A stretch of 51,295 bases of DNA from Gnetum montanum (GCA_015680685.1 MNCI01004660.1:108141-159435); one strand, 5' to 3'. Counted from the stretch's first letter, positions 34,237 to 45,232 are shown. Numbers and translations: made by a program. Notes: a model not told the origin generated them from the sequence alone.

Positions 34237-37200
34237 TTTCATACAATAAGGGCTCGTCATCTTCATCAACCTCTTGTTCCTCTTTCATCTTCATCAATTT
34301 CAGCCTCTTGTTCCTCTTTCATTTTTGTAAACGATCCAGTTCCCACTCTGCTTCCTCAAACCTCATTTGTGATTCAAGTGCAGCCTTGTCCACAATGGGA
34401 TCCCACTCTTCTAAAAATTGAATAGCATACTTCTCAACAGGAAGTAACCGGTCCTGGAACGATAAAGCTCCATTTCCTGCACCAGTTCCCATCTGTTGAA
34501 CATCAACCATCATTTCAATTTCTGAATCAACTGGATGTAGTGCTGTATTATTATCAGTAAATTCATTCTCTGTTGAATGAAGCAATTTCTCTGCTCTGCT
34601 CTCTGTTTGTTCATAATCATCTTGAGCTTTTATTGCATCTGACTTCCCTTCATCTGGTTCAATGCCATACTCATCATCTTCCAAAAGTCTGGTGACAACA
34701 TCCTCGGTAAACTCTTGGTCATGGGTAGCATCTTCAAGTTCAACCTTCAGAGCCATATAGTCTGCTTCATCTTCAGCATGCTTTAGTGCAGCCTCTAAAT
34801 CATCATTAGAAAGGAGCCGATGATCTTCATTTCCAGGATCAGAACCATCTGGAGCAATTCTCTTTGGTCTCATCCCTTGAAGACCTGAAAATAAATCCAT
34901 AGTGTTCAACTTTTTAAAAAATTCTGTATTATATCCACCACTTTGTATGACCAAATCGTCCAGCGCATGCTTCTGATTTGCTTTTTAAAGAATATTTTCT
35001 TCAATTGTTTTCTCAGATACTAGCTTCTAAATATGAACTTCACGTGTTTGCCCGACGCGGTGGCATCTATCTTGAGCTTGCTGGTCCATCGCTGGATTCC
35101 AATCACTGTCATAGAATATAACAGTATCAGCACCAACAAGGTTGATTCCAACGCCACCACTTCTTGTTGGAAGAATGAAAAGGAAAATCTTTGGGTTGGT
35201 GTTGAATCGCTGCATCAATATCTGCCTTTCCTCTGGTTGAGTTGAGCCATCAAGCCGAACATAAGTATATCCATAAAGATTAATGAAAGCTTCTAAAACA
35301 TCAAGCATCTTAGTCATCTGGGTAAAAATTAGAGCCCTGTGTCCTTCTGATTTCAATCGTCTTAACAGGATTGATAACTCTTGCAATTTACCACAATCAA
35401 ATTGAATAAGTCTTCTGTCTGGAAAAAACAACTGTCTTTGCACTATGACAGGCCTAAGAGGCTCAAGAAGATTGCTGATTTGTTTGGCAGTACTTTCTTC
35501 GAGAGGTGGAGGAAGTAAAAGAGCAGAGGGAGCAGATTTGCTACACCAGAAAACAGGCTGTGGTGCACGGGCAGCTGGAATAGCAAAGACGAAAGACTCA
35601 ATCATGTCTAGCATTTTACGACAACGTTGAGAAGGTGACAATACAAGGTCTGCAAGCAATGATGAAGTTTCTAGGTAGTGTGCTGGATTTTCATTTTTTT
35701 TATGAATATCAAAAACAGGATGTTCAATAGTCACAGCCTTCCTCAAATCCATTCCATAAACAGGCTTCCGTTTGCAGCGAAACGAATTCAACCATGCTAG
35801 AAGCATAGCCCTAGCTCTCGCTTGCCTTACTCTTTCATCATGAAGTGCTTGCTGAATTTCTTCAAAGATATTTCTTCTATGCATAGGCTCTTGTCTATGG
35901 AAGGGGCGTATCTCCTGTATCAATGCGGATGGGGTTGCAATTTTTGCAAGTTCATCGTACTTCCATGTACTCATCCGAAATTCAAGATGAGTGAAAACTA
36001 AATTCGTTCCTACTAAATTGATTCCTTGTTGTTGAGACTTGAGAGTTGCCCAGCACAGAACAAATTGATGGATGAACTTGTTTTTCTGACCCTATCATAT
36101 CAAAAGAACTCACAATTGGCCTCCCCTCAAACAAATCTGGATGATTGCATACCTTTCTTAATTGCATCAACACATTTATTAAACCAAGGAAGTTGCCACT
36201 GGCCAGAGTTGCTTGGGTCTTTGAACTAGCAATGAAATCCTCATACAAGTTTCGCTGACATTCATATTTTTTTGGTAGTTGCTTTTCCACATCTTGTTTC
36301 AGTCGACGAAGGATAAAAGGGCGCAATACATTATGCAATCTATCAACTACTTTATTTACTTGTTCTTGCCTCTCGACTATGCCGGCTATAGGATTACTGA
36401 ACCAATCTTTGAATTCTTGCAGTGACTGAAAAAGATGAGGCATCAAAAAATGCATAAGCGACCACAACTCCATAAGATCGTTTTGAAGTGGTGTGCCTGT
36501 TAGAAGTATTCGCCTTTTTGAATTAAAACTCAATAGTGTTTGCCATCTTTGTCATTTCCAGGTTTTAATCAAACGGGCCTCATCTAATATAAGGTACTTC
36601 CACTTCTTCCGTTTAAAAGCCTTAGCATCCTGAATGACAAGTCTGTAGGTTGTTATGCATACATGGAAAGAATTAAGCTTTGCCTAACCTTGCCTCTTGA
36701 CCTTGCGTTCCTTTGCACTTCGAAAATAAGTTAAGACCTTGAAAGCAGGACACCATTTCATAAATTCAGTTTCCCAGTTCAGCATGACACTTGTAGGAAC
36801 AACAATCAAATGAGGTCCCCATATACCTTTTTCACAGGCTAAGTGTGCTAAAAGTGCTATGGTCATTATTGTCTTGCCAGAACCCATTTCATCTGCTAAA
36901 ATACCATTAAGACGCTTCTCATACATTGTGACTAACCAGTCTAGACCAATATGTTGGTATTCACGAAGAGGATGTTTAAGAAGAAATGGCAACTTTGTGC
37001 GGACTTTTGTTGTAGAGAATGTGTTGCCTGTAGGTTGTGCTACTCGTGCCGCAGCAGCAGCATCAGCAATTTTAACATCATTACTTTCTTCTTCCTCTAT
37101 TCCATGTGGCAGATCAGTTTGATGGGATTTCTGCTTGACCTCCAATATTTTACCATGATTATCTTCTTCTGGTATCAACAGCAACTTGCCCTTATTTTCT

Positions 37201-37283
37201 TCAACTGGCAGGGCTTCAACTGACTCAAAATCTGGTTTTTTCTCATCCTGGCTCTCACTTTTTCCAGAATCCAGGCAATCAGT
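34237..37283 (-). pseudogene. PIE1: PIE1-like SNF2 ATPase pseudogene, large helicase exon
   Basis: One 3-kb exon (acceptor ATATCCAG at 37284, donor GTAAGT at 34236). N-lobe: REYQHIGLDWLVTMYEKRL; Walker A DEMGSGKT (36880; the family has DEMGLGKT); HLIVVPTSVMLNWETEF; the DEAH box reads DEAR (36573-36575); LLTGTPLQNDLMELWSL. C-lobe: RALIFTQMTKMLDVLEAF, YVRLDGSTQPEERQILMQRF, QAQDRCHRVGQTREV. PIE1 is the catalytic subunit of the plant SWR1 complex, which deposits H2A.Z in nucleosomes. Stops: TAG 36684, TGA 36552, TAG 35027, TAA 34985, TGA 34319. A frameshift lies near 36000 and residues are lost before QRNLYEDF. Introns at both ends rule out a processed copy. Confidence 0.92.
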
Positions 37284-37366
37284 CTGGATATAAATTAATT
37301 ATGTTAGTAAAGATTAACTATTGTGATCAACTATCATTATATAGCAGCACTAAAAATCCCACTCAC

Positions 37367-37429
37367 TTGTCTGTATCTCTGCACCAATATTTCAACAGGT
37401 AGTTCACTCTCCGCTTTTAAAGCATCAAT
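37367..37429 (-). pseudogene. PIE1: PIE1-like pseudogene, 63-nt exon
   Basis: Acceptor CCGCAG, then IDALKAESELPVEILVQRYR, donor CAA|GTGAGT. It is phase 0 at both ends and 21 codons long. It matches the short conserved segment (ESExPVExLxxRY) that precedes the helicase region in plant PIE1 proteins. Confidence 0.85.
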
Positions 37430-37463
37430 CTGCGGGTAAAATATGCAATGAAAACATTCATCA

Positions 37464-37592
37464 GGAAAAGATTATACTTTAACTAAAAGGAGAGTCTGCT
37501 TTGAAAGAAGTAATGGCTGCAGTTGAATACTCATCAAGCAAACTACTTCAAAATAATTTTAAAAATAGGTTAGCAACATAGATATTTTGCCA
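37464..37592 (+). repeat. Inverted repeat arm 1 (129 bp), next to N at 37593
   Basis: GGAAAAGATTATAC ... GATATTTTGCCA. It is a perfect reverse complement of 37848-37976, as far as I can check base by base. It sits in the intron upstream of the 63-nt PIE1 exon. Confidence 0.97.
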
Positions 37593-37593
37593 N
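37593..37593. other. Ambiguous base N, probable contig join
   Basis: Single N immediately after inverted repeat arm 1. A second N lies immediately after arm 2 at 37977. They mark uncertain joins rather than biology. Confidence 0.8.
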
Positions 37594-37698
37594 ATCTCTA
37601 GTGATGGTGGGGTTTAGTTTGGATGTGTACCTTCCATTTGTAATTTAATATGGTTCTGACTCAAATTTTTTGATGGAGATTTCTCTATTTTCGGACAG

Positions 37699-37767
37699 GA
37701 TGATGAAGCTACCCTACTGGAGGAGGAGGAGCTGACTGAAGTTGAAGGAAACGATGTCACTGCATAG
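37699..37767 (+). pseudogene. PIE1: PIE1-like exon in the wrong orientation
   Basis: On the plus strand, TTTCGGACAG| is followed by DDEATLLEEEELTEVEGNDV, then TA and TAG, then |GTTTGT. This acidic block belongs directly before the IDALK exon in PIE1, which is on the minus strand. Phase 0 in and out fits that neighbour. The last codon TAG is one C-to-T step from CAG. The exon lies between the two 129-bp inverted arms. Flipping that segment restores both orientation and intron continuity. Confidence 0.8.
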
Positions 37768-37847
37768 GTTTGTTTCTTTTCTGTATGTCATGAGACAAAT
37801 TCTGTACTGTTACATCATTTTAGCATTTGCACCATTTGATGCCGGGC

Positions 37848-37976
37848 TGGCAAAATATCTATGTTGCTAACCTATTTTTAAAATTATTTTGAAGTAGTTT
37901 GCTTGATGAGTATTCAACTGCAGCCATTACTTCTTTCAAAGCAGACTCTCCTTTTAGTTAAAGTATAATCTTTTCC
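37848..37976 (-). repeat. Inverted repeat arm 2 (129 bp), next to N at 37977
   Basis: TGGCAAAATATCTATG ... GTATAATCTTTTCC, the exact reverse complement of arm 1. In the coding orientation it would overlap arm 1 as one sequence within a single intron, indicating a contig overlap rather than a biological repeat. Confidence 0.97.
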
Positions 37977-37984
37977 NAATACAT

Positions 37985-38528
37985 TAGTATTATTTGTTGT
38001 ATTTCCTTCTCTGTTAGGATTGAGATTTGGTTGTAATATTTTCTTATAAATAGAAGGCTTGGGGTAGCCTTTAAGGGTGTGTGTTTTTGATGTGGAAGCA
38101 TTGTATTAAGGTTTTACCTTAGAGACGAGACTCTAAGATCTGAGATATGTTACTTAGAGTAACAGATTCAGTGCTTGGGAAACTATAAGGACAACTTGTG
38201 TCTTTAAAATTTGAGTAGAATAGAAGGTAGATCAACATTGTTGTGGAGGTAGGGTAAAAAGGGCTTGAACATGTAAATCTTTCTGTCCTTATGCTATTTT
38301 CCTTTGGTATTTTAATTCTACTTTTATAGCGAATGTTTGCTAGAGTTTACAACAGTTTTTTTAGTGATTTACAGCATCTATTTGATCTGCTATAGCACAA
38401 TATTTTCTACCTTTAACATTTTATTTAAATCTACAACGTTCTACTAATTTCTCCAGAGCTTCTCTTGTGTATTTTTCAGATCTGATCTGGTGATTTTTTT
38501 ATTGAAACTATTGCTTCCGATTATAACA
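37985..38528 (+). repeat. Probable 5' LTR remnant of the copia element
   Basis: Sequence before the copia primer site, ending TTATAACA. It contains CTTATAAATAGAAGGC (a TATA-like element at 38043) and T-rich stretches. The left end is uncertain because of the N at 37977, and no matching 3' LTR was found after 41790. Confidence 0.5.
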
Positions 38529-38530
38529 AC

Positions 38531-38544
38531 TAGTATTAGAGCTA
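38531..38544 (+). other. Primer binding site of the copia element, tRNA-Met type
   Basis: TAGTATTAGAGCTA is a decayed form of TGGTATCAGAGC, complementary to the 3' end of initiator tRNA-Met and standard for plant copia elements. Confidence 0.75.
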
Positions 38545-38555
38545 GATCAAAAGAG

Positions 38556-41500
38556 ATGGAGAGGTTGCAAACAACAGAAAGATTATTAGGAAGGAATTAC
38601 AATGTCTGGAGCATTTTGATAAAGGCTTCCTTAGCACAAAAGGAGTGCCAAGAGACCTTAGAACCCTCTTAACCAATGGAAATTTCAAATGCTAATTGGA
38701 GAAAAATTAAGACTAAGGCATTATCTTTCATTCATCGAACCCTAAGCAATGGGATCTTGGCATTAATTAAACCTGATATGGATCCACATGATTTGTGGCA
38801 AATGTTGAAGAATAGGTTTGATAAAGTATCAGGTTTGAATACCTTTTCTATTTATTAGAAAGTTTTTAGATGCAAGAAGAGATCTAATGTGTCTTTTTAA
38901 GATCATTTGGATGAATTGATGGGAACTCTGAATAAGATGATAGAATATAAAATTGTTATTCCATATTCAGTTAAATTCTATGCTCTATTAGGCTCCTTGC
39001 CTAATTCCTGGTTTGCAATTGTGACATCTATTACATCTTTTATGAGTGTGTCATCTATGACATTTGACTAGATCATGTCTACTCTTTAGGATTCAAAAGA
39101 AAGAGTAAATGAGTCTTCTGGATCTGGAAATGTTTATGTAGCAAAGGAAAGAGGGAGAAGTAGGAGACATTTCCCAAGTAGGGGGAGAAGCAGGAACAGA
39201 GGTGTATCATGTGACAAAACTCAAACTCAAGAGTGTTGGTTCTGTAAGAAGAAAGCTCATTTGAAGAAGGACTACTTTGCATGGAAAGTATAGAAATATG
39301 AAGGAAATGAGAAGAAGTTGGAATAAGGAACATCAGAGGTAAATGCAACTGATGAAAATGTTAGTTTCTTAGTTCAAGAACTATGTAAAATGGTGGTAGA
39401 TGGACGTAGTAGTGACATCTAGTTGATTAACTCAGGTGACTCTTTTCACATTTGTCCAAATAAGTCTTATTTTACATCTTATCATGAAGTTAAATTTGGT
39501 TTTGTACATGCTACTAATGGAAAATCTTTAAAAGTTTTTGGAATTGAAAGTGTAAGTCTGCAACAAGCAAGGATGCCAAAGGTGACAATAGATAACATTA
39601 GACATGTTCCTAAAGTCATAAAGAAGTTTATTTCAATTCCACATCTAGATGATTCAGGGATGAATTTCAGTACTGGAGGTGGACATTGGAGGATTTTCAA
39701 GGAAATCATGACCATTCTGAAAGGAGAGAAGCAGGGTAGCTTATATACGTTGATGGCAGATTCATGCAACTTTGTTGCAATAGTTTCTCATATAGAAAGT
39801 TTTGAAGTGTGGCATAGATGTCTTGGACACATTGGCTAGTCAGGCTTAAAGGTACTTCAAAATTAGTCTCCCATTCCTATATTTTCTTATACCCAAACTA
39901 TTTGCAAAAATTGTTTAGTTGGAAAATTTATGAGAGTAAACTTATGTAGGGATCTAGATAGCAAAAATAAAAATAAGTTAGAATTGGTCTATTTTCATGT
40001 TTGTGGTCTTATGACTCCTATTTCTCTGGTGGATCTATTTATTTTGTAACTTTCATAGATGATTGTACAAGAAAGGTTTGGGTTTGTATGCTAAAATCAA
40101 AAATGAAGTGTTTTTAGTTTTCAAAACATTTGTTGCAAGAGTAGAAAATGAAATAGGTTTAAAAATAAATGTTTGCAAACTAATAATGGTGGGAAGTACA
40201 CTTCCAAAGTATTTGCTAATTTCTACAATAACAAAGGAATTAGGCACATTCATACCCCTCCTGGTATACCACAGGAAAATGGAGTTGCTGAAAGATGCAA
40301 CAAAACATTGGTGGATCGTGCTAGAACAATGGTTTCAAGTGCTAGCCTACCTAAGATGTTTTGGAGAGAGGTAGTTAAGATTGTAGCATATTTGGTGAAT
40401 AGGTCTCCACATTCATCAATTTATAATGTTGTTCTAGAAGTTATTTGGAGAGGTAAAGGCATTTCATACAGTCATTTAAGAATTTTTGGATGCGGGGCAT
40501 TTATGCAAATTCCAAAGGAGAACAAAACTAAGCTGTAGTATGGGGCTAACCATTGCATATTTTTTGGATATGTAGAAGATGATTTAGGACTTAAACTTTG
40601 GGATCCTGAATTGAAATGTGTAGTGAGATAAAGGGATGTTAAATTTAGAGAAAATGTGATGTTTAGTGAGCTGCAAAAAAAAATACAAAGATAACAATGG
40701 CTCAAACAACATGAGAACTCTTTTTAGGGTGACTGAAGAAGTTGAAAATGATGAAATTCATGGATTTTCCATATTTAGAAACATTGGACAAGATGCGAAA
40801 ATTACATGGTAGTAAGCTGAGAACTTAGGATAGCAAGGAGAAAATGGAGGTTAATAAGGAAATGAGGAAGAAGTGATGAACAACAAGTTGCATATGTGTC
40901 TCATTGGGTTAGAAGGTTAACAAAAGTGACCATACCTCTTGAAAATTACTCTTCCTCATTGAATTATGTAATTTACAATGATAATGGTGAATCAAAAATA
41001 ATGGAGGAAGCTAGGCAGCTATAAATGATGAATGAGAATCACTCTAGCAAAACAAAACATGGGAGCTGGCTCAGTTGCCAAAAGGGAGAAAACCCTTTGA
41101 GTGTAGGTGGCTATATAGAATTAAAACAGAGGCCAATGGGGAAAAACATTTCAAGGCCAGGTTGGTGGTGAAAGGCTATGCATAGAAACCAGGCATAGAT
41201 TTTCAAGCAATTTTCTCTAGTGTTAAAACACTCTTCTATACATTTAGTGCTATCTTTGATGGCCTACATGGACTTAGAATTAGAATAGCTTGACATAAAA
41301 ATAGCATTCCTCCATGGAGATTTGGAGAAGAAAATATACATGAAATGGCTAAAAAGATATAAAAAGCAATAAGGTTTAAGTCTGGTTTGTAGAATCAAAA
41401 ATAGCTTATATGGTTTGTAGAATCAAAAAGAGCTTATAAGGATTTTCCTCTAGTGATGATGAGCAATTTATATGCAAGCTCAAGAAATCCATATATGGAT

Positions 41501-41790
41501 TGAAACATGCCTCCTGTCAATGGTACTTAAAATTCCATGATATCATCACTTCATTTGGTTTTGAAGGAAACATCATGGATCAATGCATATACCAGAAGGT
41601 CAGTGGGAGCAAAATCTATTTCCTTCTTCTATATTTGGATGATATCCTTCTTACAACCAATAATAGTGGATTTCTATATGAGGTGAAACATTTTCTCTCT
41701 AAGAATTTTGACATGAAGGATATGGGTGAGGCATCTTATGTCATTGGCAGTTAGATCCATAAGGATAGATCTAGATGTATTTTGGGAGGT
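38556..41790 (+). pseudogene. Ty1/copia polyprotein relic (gag-pro-int-rt), decayed
   Basis: ATG 38556 starts MERLQTTERLLGRNYNVWS (gag). A zinc knuckle near 39236 reads CWFCKKKAHLKKDY, with the last Cys changed to Tyr. Protease near 39426 reads INSGDSFHIC where LDSGxSxH is expected. GAG-pre-integrase: WHRCLGHIG, CKNCLVGKF. Integrase core: TNNGGKY (Asp to Asn) and PQENGVAERCNKTL (40173-40320). RT pieces: SIYGLKHASCQWYLKF and LLYLDDILL (41640) end near 41790. RNase H and the 3' LTR are missing. Many stops and frame changes show it is dead. It sits plus-strand, opposite to the PIE1-like gene. Confidence 0.87.
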
Positions 41791-42690
41791 TAGTTCCATT
41801 TGCTTTCACCTTGTGAGTTTTTGGTTGTCTATGCATGTAAATTTCTTGTGAAATCCATAAATTTTGTCTTATATTTTTGGGTTGATTTTAGGAAACATGT
41901 ACATTTTAAAGAGGAGGATTTTGGGGACAGAGAGAGGGTGTCATTTCAATAATATTTAAAAACAAATATAAAATTTCATATAAAAAAAATTATTGAGAAA
42001 ATTACACAATGTGAAAAGTAGCGAAACGAAAAAAATCATTGTGTTATGGTGTTCTTCTTGAATGTAAATTTAAAAAGTCAATGTAACATTATCTAAAGAA
42101 CTCATATAATTAATGCATATCCATGGAGTACTTCCTATATACAAATTCAACATTCAAAAATATAAATTTTGTTTTACAAATTTAATAGGAACAATGCTTC
42201 CTTAAAGCTTGAATATTTTAGTTATGTTCTAGTTAAAAGAAATTTACATTAGCTTCACTAGTTTTTCCCTTGTTAATGACAAATGCCATTTTTCTATCCA
42301 CTTCATTAGCTTTTTTACCTTCCTATAAGCATTGAAAACACATTTATTCAATGTTGTACATACAATCATTGTTTAGAAAATATCAAGGAACTTGAAAAAT
42401 TCCTCGATATCTATTTCTAAAACTATACTCAATTTTAAGCATTTTGAAAGAGCATTGATAGCTCCTTTTTCATTGAAATAATACATGCTTTTGATCTAAT
42501 TAATCATTATATTTGCAACCCAAAAGAATGGACTAGACTATTCTCTATGTTTATCACTAATAATTAAGTGAAAATTATACACTTCGTTAATTCAAATTAT
42601 TTAAAAGAATGTTTTCAAATTGTTTCATCAAAATACTTTCATCATAACCTTTCTTAAGCCTTGTTGTATATGTTGAGAAACTAATGATTA
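41791..42690. other. AT-rich stretch, no gene
   Basis: Downstream of the copia relic. GGAGGATTTTGGGGACAGAGAG near 41910 is purine-rich and could be an old polypurine tract, but no LTR follows that I can recognise. Otherwise nothing is supported. Confidence 0.45.
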
Positions 42691-43295
42691 TATTTTGATA
42701 AGTGACTATATTTCCCTTCAAGCATTAGTTTTTTAGCTCTTCTTACTTCTTTATGTATATGAATTTATAAGTGTCTTTATTCCTTTGGTATGAATTGTAC
42801 TTCAATAGTATTGCAAAACATGTATGCTAGCTAGCTTTTGATATTTGTATTTTGCAAATACACCTTTTCTTTCCTTCATGCATGAATACATAAATATGGT
42901 AAAACTATTTATTGTATATTCATTAGTGAGTATATTTTAACATTTTCATTAAAGCATTAGTTTTTCAACTCTTCATACTTCTTTATGTTTATGAAATTGA
43001 GTGTCTTTATTTCTTTGATGGTTTATTTAATAAAGGTCAATTAGTGACTATATTTTAACACTTAAAGCATTACTTTTTCAACTCTTCTTACTTTGTGTTT
43101 ATGAATTTACGAGTGTCTTTATTTTGTTGGTATGAATTTTGTTTTAGTGGATTTGCAAAACTGGTTCCTTTGATACAAGCTAGCTAGCTTTTGTAATTTG
43201 CATTTTGTGAATCTATGTTCTCTTTTCTTCATTCATGAATACATAAATATTGAAAAAAATTTGTTGTGTCTTCATTAGTGATTATATTTTATGTT
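42690..43295. repeat. Degenerate long tandem repeat
   Basis: The phrase (A)GTGA(C/G)TATATTT... recurs at about 42700, 42926, 43046 and 43281. Each of the first three is followed by AAGCATTA(G/C)TTTTT..CTCTTC..TACTT, then GAGTGTCTTTATT (AAGTGTCTTTATT in the first). The outer two full units (~230 bp) also share TGCAAAAC..GCTAGCTAGCTTTT and CATGAATACATAAATAT. The middle unit is shortened. Confidence 0.75.
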
Positions 43296-43849
43296 TATAA
43301 AATGAAGTATCATTATTTTTGTGGTTGTATTAAAGTGTGCAAAGTGAGTCTTAACTTTTCTTGAATTTCATACCAAATCTAGGGATTTCAAATAAAGAAG
43401 TCATATCTATTTCTTTTGTATTGAGATGTATAAAAAAAATTGATTTTCATCTTAATATCCCGGATTTGAGGCTTACATTTTATGGCAGAATTTACTTCAA
43501 TTTTTGCATTATGTGGGATGATTCTTTCATTCTCTTTCAACATGTTTTCTTGACATGCAAATTACCAATGAGACCCTTATTCATTATTAGTGGTAAGATA
43601 TGAACATCTAGAGTTGTAATCCTACTTAGTTCTTTCTTTTTGATGGGGCTGATGGGGTGAATTATTTTATAATATGATATTTTCTTGTGAATTATGCTAG
43701 GCATAAGTGTAAAATGGGATCATAATTAACTCACATCCTTTTACTAAAGTGATACCAACTTCAATATGTGATAGCCTAGAGTTTCAAGATCAATATGAAA
43801 CCATTCAAATTTAGTAAAATGTCTTAGTCAAATTGATAAATCATTGTTG

Positions 43850-44115
43850 TGTTGTGTCAATAGGCCCCCATTGGCATGACCTCATTGATGGGGCAACATC
43901 ATTGACGTGGCCTTGTCAACGGGGCCACATCGATTTAGTGTTCGCTACATCTATGGGGCCTCATCGACATAGCTCTTGAATAAATTCAATGAATACATGC
44001 TCATCAGCCATGTTTATAGAGGTATCATTGTAGTAGAGCTCGTGAAGTTTTTCCATTTGAGAGTTAGAATATTTGTTTGAGTGTCCATACCTAGAGTCAG
44101 AAAGTATACAGATCT
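43850..44115 (+). repeat. LTR-like remnant related to the B LTR promoter region
   Basis: Repeated words of the form CATCGA / GGGGCC (43870-43990) are followed by GTAGAGCTCGTGAAG, GAGAGTTAGAATATTTG and GTGTCCATACCTAGAGT. The order resembles the B LTR segment AGTAGTGAAGCTCTGG, AGAGTTAGATTATTTT, TGTCTGCCCGCAGTGT. It is probably a remnant of a distantly related LTR. Boundaries are not determined. Confidence 0.45.
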
Positions 44116-44916
44116 TTATTCAAGATTTCCTTTACTAATTTTTTTCCTATGTTTTTTTTATCTTCCTTTTGTAAGCTTTCATAGAATAGTTATGTAGCAA
44201 CATTTTTATATAGGCTTATTATTTAATCTTCTTTCCACATGTCCAATTTATCTAAGCTACCATTCTTGTAACTTATTTGAAATTGGAGCTATCCAAGTAT
44301 TTGTCTATGTCTATATTATACAATTTATCTCTTTTAGTAACATTCAAAATATATCTAAGCATTCGCATTTCTACCACATCTAAACATTGAACTATAATAT
44401 AATATTACTATTCAAAGTGAGAGATATATGATAAAGCCAATGATGAAATAGAAAATGATATTTATTAAACCATGTTTTTCTATTTGTATATTCTATTTTT
44501 AAATGCATTGTGACCATGGATATTAGTGAGGGGAAGATTGTTATGATAGACGTCCAAAAACCAAACATAACATAATAACAATACATCCACATCAATGATA
44601 TGTTGGTTCATGACCAAAAGAACCAAACATAAAGTGCATTACAACCTTGATTCAAAACACCAATAATAGGATTAGAGATATAAAATTAATTTTTAGTAAA
44701 GAAAATAAAGGTTTTTAAAATGAGTAGATTACAAGTTGTTATAAAAAACTAACAATGTGACATACAAAATATGAACTCAAATCTCTTAAAGGAGAAATTT
44801 TACTTTGATAAATGTGAAATTATAAATGGTGTGACATTACTAACATTGTATTTATACCCACTAATCTACATGGGGATAGCAAGATATTATGTATAAATAA
44901 AACAACCAAAATACTA
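44116..44916. other. AT-rich stretch, no gene
   Basis: No coding frame or element boundary recognised. Confidence 0.4.
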
Positions 44917-45058
44917 ATGAGGTGTTAGGCTAGTGGTATGGGTCTTGGCCTAGTAACCCCAGGTTACAGGTTTGACTCTACATGGTAGCACTGAGTTATA
45001 AACTTTTATAAATCTTGGGGTGTACCTATGTTTCAATTATTTTGGATTCCAACACACC
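44917..45058 (+). mobile_element. tRNA-related SINE, copy 1
   Basis: Contains a polymerase III A-box-like GTTAGGCTAGTGGTATGG and a B-box-like GGTTTGACTC, then a tail TCTTGGGGTGTACCTATGTTTC. It is flanked by near-identical direct repeats ACAACCAAAATAC (44902) and ACAACCAAAAATAC (45059), the target duplication expected for a SINE. Confidence 0.75.
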
Positions 45059-45074
45059 ACAACCAAAAATACCA

Positions 45075-45232
45075 ATAATGAGATATTAGCCTAGTGGTAA
45101 GATATTTGGTTTGTAAGCTCTAAGTCATGGGTTCAATTTGAGTGGGTAATGCTTAGTTATATAAATTTCTAATTGGACTATATATCATAAGGTGTACCTA
45201 TGTTTCACTTATTTCAAGTTTTAACATCCTCC
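45075..45232 (+). mobile_element. tRNA-related SINE, copy 2
   Basis: TTAGCCTAGTGGTAAG (A box) and GGGTTCAATTT (B box), with the same 3' end AAGGTGTACCTATGTTTCAC. It begins right after the target duplication of copy 1, and AACAAAAAATACC follows it, so it may have inserted at the same sequence. Confidence 0.72.

Noticed and set aside
36859-37223. Plus-strand frames of 87 and 90 codons
   Set aside because: They are antisense shadows of the helicase exon.
34237-37283. Processed (retrotransposed) PIE1 pseudogene
   Set aside because: Introns are retained with good donor and acceptor sites and correct phases, so the copy was made at DNA level.
37464-37977. Hairpin-forming regulatory palindrome or foldback transposon
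   Set aside because: The Ns at both arm ends, the perfect identity and the wrongly oriented exon between them are explained more simply by a reversed contig.
44917-45232. tRNA genes
   Set aside because: The A and B boxes are present but there is no complete cloverleaf or anticodon arm. A shared 3' tail and a target duplication point to SINEs.
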